Part shown: one piece after another, positions 43,864 to 55,830 of the stretch
Layout: the number at the start of each line of letters is the position of its first letter
How positions within the stretch are numbered: the first letter of the stretch is position 1
Assembly: GCF_051020985.1 (NCBI RefSeq)
Contig: NC_134999.1
Span: 29,359,160 to 29,423,159 of the forward strand
DNA: 64,000 nt
Direction of reading: 5' to 3'
Origin: Nomia melanderi
Taxonomy: Eukaryota; Arthropoda; Insecta; Hymenoptera; Halictidae
Notes under the pieces: generated by a model
What the model was told of the DNA's origin: nothing
Databases searched by the model: none
Seen by the model: only the letters and a program-made list of their open reading frames with translations
Position numbers and translations under genes: made by a program

Positions 43864-44650
43864 AAACAGTCTCGTCCGCGAAGAATGAAATGAAATTCAA
43901 ACCTAAACACATGCCATCAGTGTAAAACGAGCGTCCATCAATTCATCCGGATTGACAAGAGAAAACGACCGACTGTCCGAAAGAATTAAGACAAACGTCC
44001 GCGAGTAATTTCCGTCAGAAAATGCCTGACCCCCGTTCATCTACATTCTACGAACGCCCCGAAAGTCAGTAAACCGGTAATCAACGGAGAACCGTTTTAA
44101 ATTCAATCGAAATAATTTCGTGAAAGTATACGGTTCGGAACCGTCAGGAAGTCATTTGTCACCCCCGATCATCTTTTTACGCTACCTCCGATGTCTGTCC
44201 GTTCCTGTCGTCGTCCTGCCACTCGCAACCGAAGGAAATCCAGGGCAGACAGGGCTAAACCGCAGGGATCAATTTCGGAAATTATTATCAGGTCCCTGCG
44301 AACGCGTATATAATTGGCCATTGATCGGTCCCGCCCAGTCCACCAGTCGTAAACGCGTCGGCCCACGTTTTCGAATGTTCAGGCCCGTAGACGTGTTGTT
44401 TCCACGGCTCCACCGGTCTTCCTGAAAAAATCCGATCTGACTCCCAACGGACCGTGCACAATGCAGCACAATATAACACCTAACAACCGAGCCCCGGAGC
44501 GCGGGTTAGCCAATTAAAAGTGGAAGCGTCCAATTACCTGCCGATTGCGTGGGGTTACGACTACCCCGAGAAACGACGCTTCCTCTTGGTCTTCTGTTTC
44601 TGTTAGTCGAACTTGGAACTTCTGTTTCCTGCGCGTGGTTGGCGTCAAGT
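43864..44650. other. CpG-rich island without a gene
   Basis: Contains the dispersed segment at 44262-44370. Frames of up to 101 codons are open on both strands, and neither has a recognised domain. Confidence 0.5.
44262..44370. repeat. dispersed GC-rich, TATA-containing segment, copy 2
   Basis: Counterpart of 42415-42530, about 1.85 kb away in direct orientation. GGTCCCTGCGAACGCGTATA, TATAATTG, TTGATCGGTCCC and CGTAAACGCG are the conserved blocks. Small indels between the copies argue against a shared reading frame. Confidence 0.75.
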
Positions 44651-44936
44651 GTATCGGGATAATTCTTTGGATCTTTTTATGGTTCAGCGTAACACTGAGT
44701 TTACGGACATTTATTGTACAGTTTATTCTATTGGTCTTAGACAGTTTGATGTTAGCGGTTTAAGGATTGGACGATTAAAATATACATTTGTGTTATTGTA
44801 TCAATTAAAATCGATAGTAATGCTTACGAAATTATGTTTGTGTAATTTAATATGCATCACATTGACGCGTTCCGTAAATCTAGTGTTAAATAGAATTTGT
44901 GTTTTGAATAAGGAAATGATTGGATGATTGATGTAA
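44651..44936. other. AT-rich spacer with solo F/B-type end
   Basis: AATCTAGTGTTAA at about 44876-44888 resembles the right end of F/B elements. No gene recognised; the 104-codon plus frame (44613-44927) runs through it. Confidence 0.4.
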
Positions 44937-45140
44937 AACTAGAACTACCGAATATTTATTGGGGTTGATGTGTGATCATTATGAACACTGTAAGAATACA
45001 GTTTCTTTATATTTCTGCGGATGTTCATTATAATGTTCACGTGGAATTATTTATTTTCAAAATCATTTCGGGCATTGAATACTTTCGAAATATTAATAAT
45101 TGTGTAAAGTTAGAAAACAAAATCATAGAAAATGATTTAA
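44937..45140. mobile_element. family F element (copy 4), right end lost
   Basis: ACTAGAACTACCGAATATTT at the left, then GGAATTATTTATTTTCAAAA, ATCATTTCGGGCATTGAATA and CTTTCGAAATATTAATAATT, as in copy 1. Neither TTAA is intact and the right terminus is missing. Confidence 0.6.
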
Positions 45141-45360
45141 TGAGTAACTTGATAATAAAAAAATAAAATGTTCACTCTCGTTTCTCTACGCCAAATTTCT
45201 GTGGCGATGATATTCCTAAACTACCAAAAAAGTAACAAATCGTCGGAAATAACAATAGTAATTACTTCGATAATTAACCATTTGTACATTACTTTAAAGA
45301 AAACTATGATTACACCAAAATGTCAGAAATAACTTGTTACTAAACCCAATACTTAAAACC
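45141..45360. other. AT-rich spacer
   Basis: Nothing recognised. Confidence 0.5.
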
Positions 45361-45447
45361 AACTTTATATAATTCCCAAAAACAATAAAACAATTACAAC
45401 TGAATAAATCATAAGCTATACTCATATGTGTTATTCCAAATTCTCTC
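45361..45447. repeat. direct repeat flanking a GC island, left copy
   Basis: ACTTTATATAATTCCC, AATAAAACAATTACAACTGA and CATAAGCTATACTC match 45902-45988. The two copies bracket the CpG-rich segment 45480-45850. No TTAA target structure. Confidence 0.7.
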
Positions 45448-45900
45448 CATTGTAACACGTCAAAGCAAACTCAAAATTTGAAAGAGGAACATAATCTTGG
45501 AGGCGGTCGAATCGGGTGCAGTGGCCGCGACCAGTGCATCTACCCCAATTTCGGCGTGTACCCGCGCGTGGAAACGTGTGAAAAAACTCTCGGAGTAACG
45601 CGAGCGGAATGAATGTTTTGTTGGTTCCAAGCCTCGGGGCGAGGAGAGTTCTTTACAGTGAAAATGCGGTTACTGCAGACCAGTGGAATCGTTGGGCGTA
45701 CCTGGTTTTTAGAGACGTTGCTCCCGTCGGGTCGTAAACACAGGGCGGTGGGTTACGAGCGGGTCCGGCACCGTTTTTCGAGAACGATACATTTCGGTCC
45801 GCGGAAGCTATCCGAGGATTCCTGATGGAAAGACTGCTTCCCCTCCCTCGATACCTTCGTTCACATTGTTACATGGTCTCATGGTTGCATCTTTTATAAT
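45448..45900. other. CpG-rich island bracketed by direct repeats
   Basis: GC-rich core from 45495 to about 45860 with a 70-codon plus frame and no recognised domain. Confidence 0.5.
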
Positions 45901-45988
45901 AAAACTTCATATAATTCCCCAAAAAGAATAAAATAATTATAAATGAATCAGTTATAAGCTATTCTTGCCTCTATCATTCTAAATTTTA
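45901..45988. repeat. direct repeat flanking a GC island, right copy
   Basis: ACTTCATATAATTCCCC, AATAAAATAATTATAAATGA and TATAAGCTATTCT correspond to the left copy about 540 bp upstream, roughly 80% identical by eye. Confidence 0.7.
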
Positions 45989-46344
45989 TATAATTTAATT
46001 TTAAATAATAATAATACTATACATATACACAAGTAATAACTATAATACACTAGAACCCTCGTAGGTTGAAATATTGTGTTAAAGAGTTTCACGTTTATGA
46101 ATTTCGTGTGAATTTTTCCTTTTGTATACTAGTCAAATCAGTATTAAGTTGGCCCTCTGCTTGAGTTTCTTATGAAAAATCTCACTTTTATAGCTATTTC
46201 TCGGCGATTTTTTACATCATTTTGTAGGGAGCGCTACTATACTGTACAGACTGGTGATAATTAGGCAAATTCTAATTTTTGAGAATATAATTAGAATGAT
46301 ATAATTATGATAGAAAATTGTTTTTCTGTAATAAATACTGTACG
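45989..46344. other. AT-rich spacer
   Basis: Nothing recognised. Confidence 0.5.
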
Positions 46345-46578
46345 AAGCATTATACTTTGGATATTTTATGTAGTAAACTAGTATTTATTTTTAGGGATAC
46401 GAATAAAAGTAATTTACAGCGGTAGAATTCAACGTTTTATGTTTATTTTATTTATTATTATTATATGATTTAATTTTTATAATCGTTTAAAGCGCAGCAC
46501 TTTTTCAAACAATTTACAACGTTCTATAACAAATTTCTATTGTCATCTCCAACATAACATACAAGTGCAAAGGGTTAA
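46345..46578. mobile_element. family H TTAA MITE (copy 2)
   Basis: Right end ACATACAAGTGCAAAGGGTTAA is typical (last 14 bases shared with copy 1). TAGTATTTATTTTTAGGGA, CAGCGGTAGAATTCAACG and TTGTCATCTCCAACATAA follow the copy at 51916. The left terminus is degenerate. It ends exactly where a CpG-rich island begins. Confidence 0.75.
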
Positions 46579-47170
46579 CAGGAAGAAAATTATAGTCGCC
46601 GGAAAGAACGATTTTGGCGCAGGTAGGTACAGTTTCGAAGGGTGTTGCACAATTTAACGAAATTACGTTTCTGACGTTTTCAGTGCAAGGTCAGAGCCGT
46701 CAGAAATAAATGCAGACAGGGCTATCATTCACGGTCGCGGGAAAGAATTTCTCGGGAAAAATGTAGGACGAGTAGGGCCCCAATGACGCCTCCATAAATC
46801 CCACGTAATCCTCTCTTGATTTCAGGGCCTCAATTCGCGCGATATATTGCGTCGAATTCCGATTAGCTGTCCGTCGAAATTGCCTTCAATTTAGCAATTA
46901 ACGAGTGGAAGGAGGGCTAATGGGAGGGTAGCTAGATACATCGGGTCGCTTGAGTGACAGCTTTGACCTCTCCCACAAGTCTACGCGCCTCGGACTCACC
47001 CCGAGTCGCACAATCGGGTTCACTCACACGACCCTGCGTCTCTTCATTGAAATCGATCGGCTTCCTTCAGATCACGATTCTTTCGCGTACGATTATCGGC
47101 CCAGAAATTGACAGGCGTGCTCCCTGCACGTTACGTGTAACCTTTCGAACGAATGAGAAGTATTATTAGG
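46579..47170. other. CpG-rich island without a gene
   Basis: GC-rich, with CTCCATAAATCCC, CAATTTAGCAATTAACGAG and GGGCTAATGGG, which contain homeodomain-type cores. The 71-codon plus frame has no domain. A regulatory role is inference only. Confidence 0.45.
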
Positions 47171-48894
47171 TACCTACCGGAAGATGTTTTTGCTGTTTTC
47201 TTGTTAGCAATGAATTCAGGTCTGATTTCAATCGATATCTCAATAATTTCATGAATGAAATTGATATTAGCAGGTATGTTTATGCTGTTCGTAGGAAATA
47301 CAATATAATTATTTTACTAACGCGGTCTCCGTGTTTGAATTTTTATTTGAAAACATACGTGAACTTTCTCCGTTGTACCTAGTAGTTAGTGGATAAAATT
47401 ATATGATATGTATTACGTGTAATGGTGGACGAAATAAATATTACTATATTAAAACTTGTAGATAGAACTTGGTAAATGTACAGAAAATTATCCGGTGAAT
47501 GAACATTTTAATTTTAATAAATCTTGTACGATATTTAGAGCAATCGAGCAATTCGAGAGAAGCTAATATGAACATATAAAATTCGGATTTTCTACTTTAT
47601 TGACTGATTTGGGTAAAAAATGATAATAGTGTAAGAATAATATGCTCAGATAGCAGTATATATGAAAATTTTTTATAAATACCTATGTGATATTTTTGCA
47701 GATTAAACATATAACGTGTCCTGCAACAAGTGATTCAATTAAGAAAGGTATGGTTTTCTATGTAAGTAAATCTATCTATAAATAAATAATGAATGCAATG
47801 TTTTTCCTAAATTTTGGCTTAACATCAACTGCTAGTTTATTTTTATAATTTCGAATCCTTGCTGTTTCAAAAACTTAATATTCGGCAGTGTTTATGAGTG
47901 TACACTTCGAACTTTTATAAAAATTATCCGAACAGAAAACTCTAGTTGAAACTGATCTTTAGATTTCAATTTTCCTTTAATACTTTCCTCGTATAATTAA
48001 AATGAACAACGTAGATCATAATCAGTGGTAGAAACCACTTCTTCTTGAACTTACAGTATTCGAGAAATCAATCTTACTTTATAAGAGTCACAAACGTGTT
48101 CCTTCCGTTTAGATAGGTACTATACACATAACGACAAGAATCCATTAAGAGGCATCGTTTATATCTTATCCCTGTTTTATCCTTTCGCATAACTATGTTC
48201 CATATTGTCGCCCGTGGCACGACATGCAAGATAAGCTGCACATCGTTATTCATCTCGGAGGAATGGGGACGAACAGAAGGAGTTGTTATGTTTTGTCATT
48301 CTCCAGCGACAAATATCGTGTCAATCTTATCAATTTATGCCTGCTGTACAGGTATATAATTGTGACAAGTTTTTAGTAGTCATATGAAAACTTATCAGTA
48401 TGAAAAAAAATGATAAATTCGTCGGCAGTGCGCATAACAAGGCTATTTGAATCTTTAAACAAGACAACACTGTTTATTTAAATGCTTTCTCAACCACTTT
48501 TTTATGTAAATTATCTTTATGAAAATTTCATACTGATTTTAATCTTTAGAAGAGTTAGTAATTAACAGTATTTCATTTGTCAACATTCGCAAAACAAAAT
48601 TTATGTTTCTAAACTTAAAATTATGGTAAAGAGATTCCAAAATCTTTGTAAACAGTGCAAAAATATTCTTTAATTACTTTTATTTTCTATCTGTAATTCC
48701 ATTTTTTACTTAAGAAAATAAATATGCAGCTTGAATTAAACTCATCTTCCCAATCATTTAGTATCAATATCAAATCCATCAAACACACTAGGCCATCATT
48801 AGCAACCTATAAATTAAGATTTTTAACAAACAAAATTCCATGCAACAAAAAAAAATAAAATCTTTATCAAAACCAAATACAAAATCTTTCCTTC
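47171..48894. other. AT-rich non-coding spacer
   Basis: AT-rich, with a slightly GC-richer patch at 48180-48290. No gene and no paired termini recognised. Confidence 0.5.
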
Positions 48895-49078
48895 TTAACC
48901 AGTTATCTACGATTGACGAGTATGCACATCATCTTTAAGCTCGAAATGATACCTACTAATTCTTTCAACGATGAATTATTTATATTCTCAGATAAACACA
49001 TAACTCTTCTTTATTTCGCTTTGGTTTCTCATTAAAATATACAATTATTCAAACTAAATACCACAATTAACAGGTTAA
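48895..49078. mobile_element. family I TTAA MITE (copy 2, shortened)
   Basis: Left TTAACCAGTTATCTACGATT pairs with right ACAATTAACAGGTTAA. TACTAATTCTTTCAACGATG and TATTCTCAGATAAACAC align with copy 1. It is 184 bp against 245 bp, with sequence missing in the right half. Confidence 0.82.
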
Positions 49079-50000
49079 ACTCCTACACTTATTTTCATAA
49101 AATCTTCTATGAAGACTACCTTGGAAGTCTATTGGTATTGGTTAGGTTATTACTTATTATTAACAGGATAAGAAACCAAACAATTGATCCACGCGATAAA
49201 TACCTATCCACTTCCAGTTTCCATAAAGCATTCCATTAAAACAGGAACTGGCGTATCATGGAACTGGTCGTTCCACCCACTGCCAACCGAAACGGAAAGT
49301 TCTGAAATCTCCATAAATTCACTGGAACCTCGAGCCGGGCACGCGTTTTCCAATGTAGTCTGAACGGCGACGGCTGCACGAGAACTCGACAGAGCCGACA
49401 GGACGAATCTATTCCCGAATACTTCCGACGCCAGACATTTCGGATTCCTGTTAAGACAAGCGTGTCCAAATTTAATTAATGAATCACGCGAGCCAGGGGA
49501 GCCGTGTTCGGGGAGTATTAAAACCGCGTCCGGGTGTCCTGTTAAATCAATTCCGAGTGGACCAATAAGTTAACAAGGAGACAAGTATCCGTATCCTACC
49601 TGGATTATGCTTGCCTATTTACCGCTCTGGTGTCCTCGGATCCTCGAAACGAGGCCTCTCGAGACACTCGTGGGCCCATTGTTGCACAGACTATCGGCTA
49701 CCTAGCTCGATCTACCTGTCTTGGCAACGACGGTCCGTTCTCGTGCCGACGTAAGGCCATCCAGCGTGAAAAAGAGCCTCTTTCCTCTTTCCTCCCCTTT
49801 TTCCTCTTCTTCCTTTTCATTTTAAGGAAACGATCATCCCCAGCCACTTCGCTTTTGTCGCTATTGTGCGACCACGCTCGTCACTTTGTGCATCTGTTAC
49901 GGGACAATTTGCAGCGTCTGCCCGTGTCGCTGGTGGTCTGATATCTGACGCGAGTCTAAGAACCGGAAAAGCTTCGAAAGCTAGACTTTACTGCGGAGGA
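49079..50000. other. CpG-rich island without a gene
   Basis: GC-rich from about 49230. The 103-codon plus frame (49630-49941) includes a Phe/Leu-rich run from a polypyrimidine stretch near 49780-49825. No domain recognised. Confidence 0.5.
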
Positions 50001-50648
50001 TTGAAGAATTGCGTTGATTGAGGATACTCGTGTAAGGATTTTCCTTGTTAGAGGTGTGACGAGGAGGAATAGAAGATTGGTAGCTTTTGGGGAGCTTTGA
50101 AATATTTGGTTTAATGGTTTAAGGATGTTTTATACATATATATATATACTCTTTGATATTAGTAGTTAGTGGTTTATACTTTTAGACAGATGTGTAAACT
50201 GGAGATTGCGTTTAATATTTGATTAGAAAGCTGCATTGTGGTATCATTTTAAGGCATATTTGTTTATTTTTATTGGTTTTATGAAATCTAGCAAGTTATT
50301 TGCTATTTTTGGTATTAAATTAATGCAGCTTTATTAAATAAAATATTTTAAACCTGAAAATGAATATTTTATTGAAAAACACTGAACAACATACTTAATA
50401 ATATTAAATTCCTTACATTTTAAGTTATTTTACAGAAGCAACAACCACGTAAATAAGATTTAGTTTTTCAACTGGCAGTCCTAAAAATCTTTTATTATAC
50501 AATTTCCATTCCACAATATCTCTCACATCCATATATTCACTATAAGTGCATAATATCCAGCCTATTGCGACTCGAGTGCAACACTTGCTACAGGAGTCAC
50601 GAAAACCACAATACTCCAATATCCAAATCCACTAAAATGTCGCAGCGT
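50001..50648. other. AT-rich spacer
   Basis: Contains a short TA run at about 50134-50148. No gene recognised. Confidence 0.5.
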
Positions 50649-51182
50649 TCCACCATTGCCCTATGATTTCTTTTATACCTCCACCCGCTGAGATGTCTTT
50701 GTTCTTAATAATTTACTCAAATGCAAAGAAGAATTCCTAATTCTTCTATACCCACGTGTACTTTAGAGCATAACAATTGATAATAGAAAAATAATATTTC
50801 ATTTAAACCTCAAATCATTGAGTGGCATTCAGTTTTTGTAACCCTAGATAACTAAACATTCATCGAAATAGTCTACCAACTTCCGCCACTTTTGCAAATC
50901 CGAACACAGAAGCACATTTTCAACATTTACCAAGACTACAGACGCAAATTCTGTACCCTTTTCTATTTTCTTATTGAAATCTAATAATATGTCTCTTAAT
51001 CTGTGCTACTTTATTTAAAACGAATGAACGAAACATAAAAATATGCATATCTTTAATTTGTAGTCTATAAATCGAATGTTCAGTTACATAGTAACACTAA
51101 TTTAAGTTTAGTTACCTAGGGTTAACTTCCATTGGAGAACTTCTTCACGAGTTTGACTCGATATTGTATGGCGACGGGTTAA
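50649..51182. mobile_element. family E element (copy 5) carrying an O insertion
   Basis: Left CATTGCCCTATGATTTC (TTAA decayed); right TATTGTATGGCGACGGGTTAA. ATAACAATTGATAATAGAAA and ACGAGTTTGACTCGATATTG match E. After removing O with one TTAA copy the host is about 250 bp, equal to copy 2. A CpG-rich island starts directly after it. Confidence 0.82.
50838..51125. mobile_element. family O piggyBac-like MITE
   Basis: Left GTAACCCTAGATAACTAAAC pairs with right GTTTAGTTACCTAGGGTTAA, 18 of 20 matching. It is 288 bp, with no coding. The terminus CCCTAGATAACTA is close in form to the known piggyBac terminus (CCCTAGA...), which supports the superfamily call. Confidence 0.82.
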
Positions 51183-51760
51183 CTTCCTATTTGTATCTCC
51201 TAATTGATCGCTGAGGATCGATCTTCGGAAGTCGACCGTAACGGACAGAGGCTACCTATTGCTACTCGAGACTTAGCGGCGTTGAGTTGCCGGTGAACAG
51301 TAGTTGACAAAACTTTTTTCCTCGTTTATTCTTCTCGTTGTCCAGGTTTAAGGCTTTCCCTTATGCCAAAGGTAAATCTCGTGAAGAGGAAACGTCAGCG
51401 GTGGTCCTAAGGCGGAGACATTCTCGTGCGGCTACCGTGCGGTTGGACCACGGGGGTTCCGTCGTTTCGTCCTCCTTTCGCTGCTGGCACCCTTTGATCG
51501 CCAGTTTTTCGGAGGAATTCGGCCACAAAAGGTCGTTAGCGGTGACTGCGTTTGAGGTTGGGAGCACCGCAGCCAACTATCAGCGTCCGTGACAAATTTC
51601 TGAAGACGCATTCGGATGTTGAATGGGGTCAAAGAATATTTATAAGAGGCTCCCGAGGTCCTATGATCTTGAGAAATTTCTACGGTGGCTCGTATTTAAG
51701 ATTGACCGCTGTCCTTTGCTATTCTGCTGCTTCTTTGTGAAAGGTTACGCAGGAGGGATG
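51183..51760. other. CpG-rich island without a gene
   Basis: Plus and minus frames of 60-84 codons overlap throughout. No domain recognised. Confidence 0.5.
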
Positions 51761-51915
51761 GCCCATGAAATATAGAATACCTTTTCTGTATTTTATTTAT
51801 TCTTCTAAGCAAATTGAATTTTTATGGAAGGTAATTTCGCAATACGGTGAAGATTATATATTATAAGATGCGCAGAGCGTTAGATATTTTGAGAATGTAT
51901 TACTTTGTTCCAGTG
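51761..51915. other. AT-rich spacer
   Basis: Short AT-rich stretch between the island and the H element. Nothing recognised. Confidence 0.5.
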
Positions 51916-52163
51916 TTAACCCTTTGCACTCGATTTATTTTCAATATTGTTAGGTGTAAACTTGTATTTATTTTTAGGGAAATGAATTAAAGGTATTTAC
52001 AGCGGTAGAATTCAACGTTTTATATTTATTTTGTTTGTTAATATTATTATAAGATTTAGTTTTTATGATCTTTTAAAGCGTATGAATTATTAAAGTACCT
52101 CCAATAAAGTATAACAGATTTGTATTGTCATCTCCAGCATGACATACCAGTGCAAAGGGTTGT
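51916..52163. mobile_element. family H TTAA MITE (copy 1)
   Basis: Left TTAACCCTTTGCACTCGATT pairs with right CCAGTGCAAAGGGTTG. TACAGCGGTAGAATTCAACG and TTGTCATCTCCAGCATGACA are diagnostic. 248 bp, uninterrupted; it is the length reference for the split copy at 9553. Confidence 0.88.
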
Positions 52164-52779
52164 CACATTTCGAAAACAAGTTAGGAGAGGTTAAATGTTT
52201 TTACAGTGAAAACAAGCATCGAGACAGAATTCTGAAATGATGAATATCATGTAAGAGGAACTGAAAAGAAAACAAAAGCAAACTGTCTGTAGATAAACCT
52301 GAAATTTATAGTAACAGAAATAAAGGCCTTTGTATCCTACTTTGAACTCTGCTGATTAAATTTTATCAACATCGAAAATCATCCAGCCGCAGATTTGTTG
52401 AATAATTATTTAACTCTCTACTAAAACATCGAATACAAGTTATAAAACATAAATGTGATGCTAAGAAATATTAAAATAATATTTTTCTACATACACATAT
52501 TAAATATTTTAAAAACAATGTATCAATTCTCAATTATTCCCTAACACAATACAACAAAACAATTTATTATCCTTATCGAACACTATAAACATCAATAGCA
52601 ATAAAATAAAACCTTTAGAAATCAAAATACACATCACATTGAAACAGTTAAAACCATTTCGTAAAATCAGCTTGTCAAACCTAGTTCAAACCTTCAAATA
52701 CATACATCCCTAAACCAAACCCACCGCAAAGCAAAAATCGAACAACTCAAACTCGCAATAAAACTTCGCGAAACCCTCT
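52164..52779. other. AT-rich spacer
   Basis: No gene or paired termini recognised. Confidence 0.5.
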
Positions 52780-53890
52780 GAAAAGAATCGAGCGCCTGGG
52801 CATCCCCGACGTCCCTCGCGTGTACAATAGAAAATTAAGGTACCCGAGTCGCGGCGATGTAGACTTCCACGATAACATACGACTCCCCCTCGAGCTCTCG
52901 AAGGTATCGAACCGCCGCGACGCCACCCTGTCAACCGGGCGGGCCCTGGTATTCTTCAAGGCTCGGCGGGAAAGTCGAGGCCGGCAGAGAAAGGAAAGGC
53001 GAACGCCGGTGGAGAGCAAGATCGCGCGGCCGAAAGGAATAAATGAAGGGACGAAGGATGAAGAAATAAAGAGAGGAGGCGAGTGGCCAGGATATAAAGG
53101 ACGAGAAAATCGGGGGAGGCTGTGGTGGCGGACACCGAGGGGAACAGGAAGAATGGAGGGCGGTCGGGGGGTGAGTGGGAGAGATGTTGGATACAAGTGT
53201 CTCGATTCGACGGCGCTTCAAAGGCGCCCGAAGAAATAAAAACTCGGCTCGCGGCTCGTTGGCAGAAAAAGGAAGGGAAGCCCGCCTCCTCCGTTGGACC
53301 CCGGGTGAACCCCTCGTGGACACGCCGCCATAATAGGCGGCGTCTTTACGATTAGCATTGTGAGTCTCTCGATGAATGTGATTGTTGTCTAAGCGGGTCC
53401 CTGTCGTTCCGTATACCGGCGGAGTTCGAGACGGGGCGAAGCACGGGGTGAAGCACGGGGCCCTATGGGCCCCCACGAGACCTCGTGCTGGGCCCACAAT
53501 GCGCGCAGCTATGCCAAGCACGCGTCCCTTGTGTTGCGTGAACGTGCGTCCGCGCGCGACCTGCCTGCCTATATTTATAATGCATTATTTACAACTACAA
53601 GGGCCCGGTATTCCTCTTTCTGTCTTCCCTTCGTTCGCCGCGCGCCGCCCGCCGCTGTCTACGCCGACCACTCGCTCGCTCACTTGCTTGCTCGTTCTGT
53701 CCTCCGCTCGAAAATCAGCCGGCTGACCGGCGCGATGTTACTCTCCTACGAGTTTTTGGATTCACGAGTTCATCCGTTTGATTGGGGGTTCAGGAATAAG
53801 GGTGCGGGGAGTGTGTCGCACGCGTACGGCAACGGTAACACTTTAGTATTGTATCGTACTGTGTTACACTGTGAACCTTGAAAACAATAT
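52780..53890. other. largest CpG island, no gene recognised
   Basis: The most GC-rich stretch with 53-56 kb. It holds the longest open frame in the window (196 codons, minus, 52931-53521), but frames of 138-149 codons overlap it on both strands. Their compositions (Pro, Ser, Arg) and lack of domains indicate absence of stops due to GC content. GGGGCGAAGCACGGGG-type direct repeats occur near 53435-53462. Confidence 0.5.
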
Positions 53891-54258
53891 TACATTTATA
53901 TCGTGCGCTGTCCTATCGCAAAGAACAGTGCGCTGTTATTTAATATTGTATACGGTAATTCGAAAATACTTAATACCTGTTATTTAAATTACTAGAAACA
54001 ACATTCGCATTATCATTAATCACTTGTCTTATAATGTCGTATCAAACTTGTGGCGAAGATTTCCAATATTGTTTAATGTAAATGTCGTTCGGTACTTCTG
54101 AGTTCGGTTGAAACATTATTTTTCTTGTTAGCAGTTTGTACGGTGTAGAGTATATCTAAATGTAGAAAGTGGATGGAGCTTTTCGTTTTGCCGGTGCATT
54201 ATTAACGATAAATAGTTCTAACAAGTGTAAATGCGAAATTAAATTGTATTGCAAGGGG
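53891..54258. other. AT-rich spacer
   Basis: Ends in GCAAGGGGTTAA, which reads like the right end of an E-type element, but no matching left end was found. Confidence 0.4.
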
Positions 54259-54490
54259 TTAAACCCTTTTTGTTCCTTTTTGAACCGTGATTAATTTACT
54301 TTGTTGTTATTAATTTATTAAATAAGAGAGAAATTCTAGGCGTATTGTGTGCCGGCGTGTGCTCTAAGTTATAATCATTGATAACAGAGGAATAATATGT
54401 AATTTGCAGTCAAAGAAATTGAATAGTTATGTTTGTTAAAGAATATTTGAAATCTTTACCACGCGTCTGATACGATGATGCGTGGCTTTT
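54259..54490. mobile_element. family E element, diverged (copy 6)
   Basis: Starts TTAAACCCTTTTTGTTCCTT. TTAATTTATTAAATAAGAGA, ATAATCATTGATAACAGAGG, AATAATATGTAATTTG and CCACGCGTCTGATACGATGA follow the E order. The right TTAA is lost. Confidence 0.6.
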
Positions 54491-55110
54491 AGATTGAAGA
54501 CGATACAAGTTTTAATTTTTGCATACTTTGAATTTGTACTACTAACTAATAAAATAATAAACTGAGCAATAAATTATTGTGCGTAGATGGTATTAATATG
54601 CCAAATACAGTTAAACATTCAGTATTGTAATTCTTATGAGAAAGATTTTACGATATAACCTCATCTTCATTTGTAACTTAACAGTTACTTGTAATTACAC
54701 TGAATGATATAAGCAGCAAATACAAGTAATTTTTAACATTGTAAAATAACAACCTTCCCAAAGGATCTAAAACAAATATTAAAACTTACATAAACTCAAT
54801 GCCATTCAAATTACAATAATAAATACAACAAAAATACCTAGATACCATTTTATCTCTAATACTAATCAAAATAATCATTAGAAAAAAAAACAATTCAATA
54901 AAATTCACCTACCAGATGTCTCATTCCAACCCCCTTAAGAAATAATAATTTAAACAAACCAAAACCTCGGTATAAATTAATACTCCACAGAAATTACCAA
55001 TTCAAACAATCTCCACGAGACTGACCCAACTCACAAAAGAAAAATGACCAACGGAAGATAATCCGTGAAAGATGGAAAAGCTGTAACAATTTATGCTGAA
55101 CTCGTTCCGA
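54491..55110. other. AT-rich spacer
   Basis: No gene or paired termini recognised. Confidence 0.5.
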
Positions 55111-55830
55111 AAGGTTTACCCTAAACGTGGTCCTACATTTTCACGGGCGAGAATTCATTAATGGGGTAGATCTATACACTTCCTCTCGCCTGGTCTTCGT
55201 TTACAAGCATTTATCCCTTCCTAAGGACAATGTCTTCGGCCCCCACAAGCATTGTCCTTCCATCCTGTCCTTTCCTCTTCCCTTTTCTTCACCCTATCCG
55301 AGTTCATGCCACGGCACACGTGCCCGATTTAGCATGGTACGCTCGCCATCTTGTATGTCTCAGGATCCCCACCCCCCCCTCCCGCCCCTCTCGCCTCAAC
55401 CGATTCCCTCGGGTGTAGTTCCACGGTTTCCTACAGGGCCCCGGACTCGATTGAGACAACGAGCCTCCAGTGATCGATCGATCTCGTGGAAATCTTATCT
55501 CGCGACCGATCCAACCACTGACACCTTTCCGCTCTCTCTAGGACGGGGCACGAGAAACCTCGAAAAATATTGTATTACCTGCGGCCGAGCCGTCTGTTGG
55601 CTGTAGATCACGCTTGATAACGGTAATAGGCTTTTAAAATGTTTATACTCGCCGGGACTTCCGTCGGTGTTTCGCCAATAACTAACGACCGTCGCCCCTG
55701 ACGCATCGAATCTCTGACTTCCAAAAGGGAAACGAACAGCGGAACGATAATTGTGCGTGAAATTCGATGATCGGCCCGGAATTGGAGCCGATTGTTCTCG
55801 GAGTTCGTTTCTTTCGGGAATTTTCTTTTT
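55111..55830. other. CpG-rich island with polypyrimidine tracts
   Basis: C/T-rich runs at about 55253-55290 and 55366-55402 keep several plus frames open (159 codons, 55127-55606). Pro/Ser-rich composition and no domain. Not called as a gene. Confidence 0.5.

Noticed and set aside
52931..53521. 196-codon minus-strand open frame, the longest in the window
   Set aside because: It lies in the most GC-rich island, where both strands stay open in several phases at once. Its product is Pro/Ser/Arg rich without a domain.
55127..55606. 159-codon plus-strand open frame
   Set aside because: Kept open by polypyrimidine tracts; Pro/Ser-rich product with no domain.
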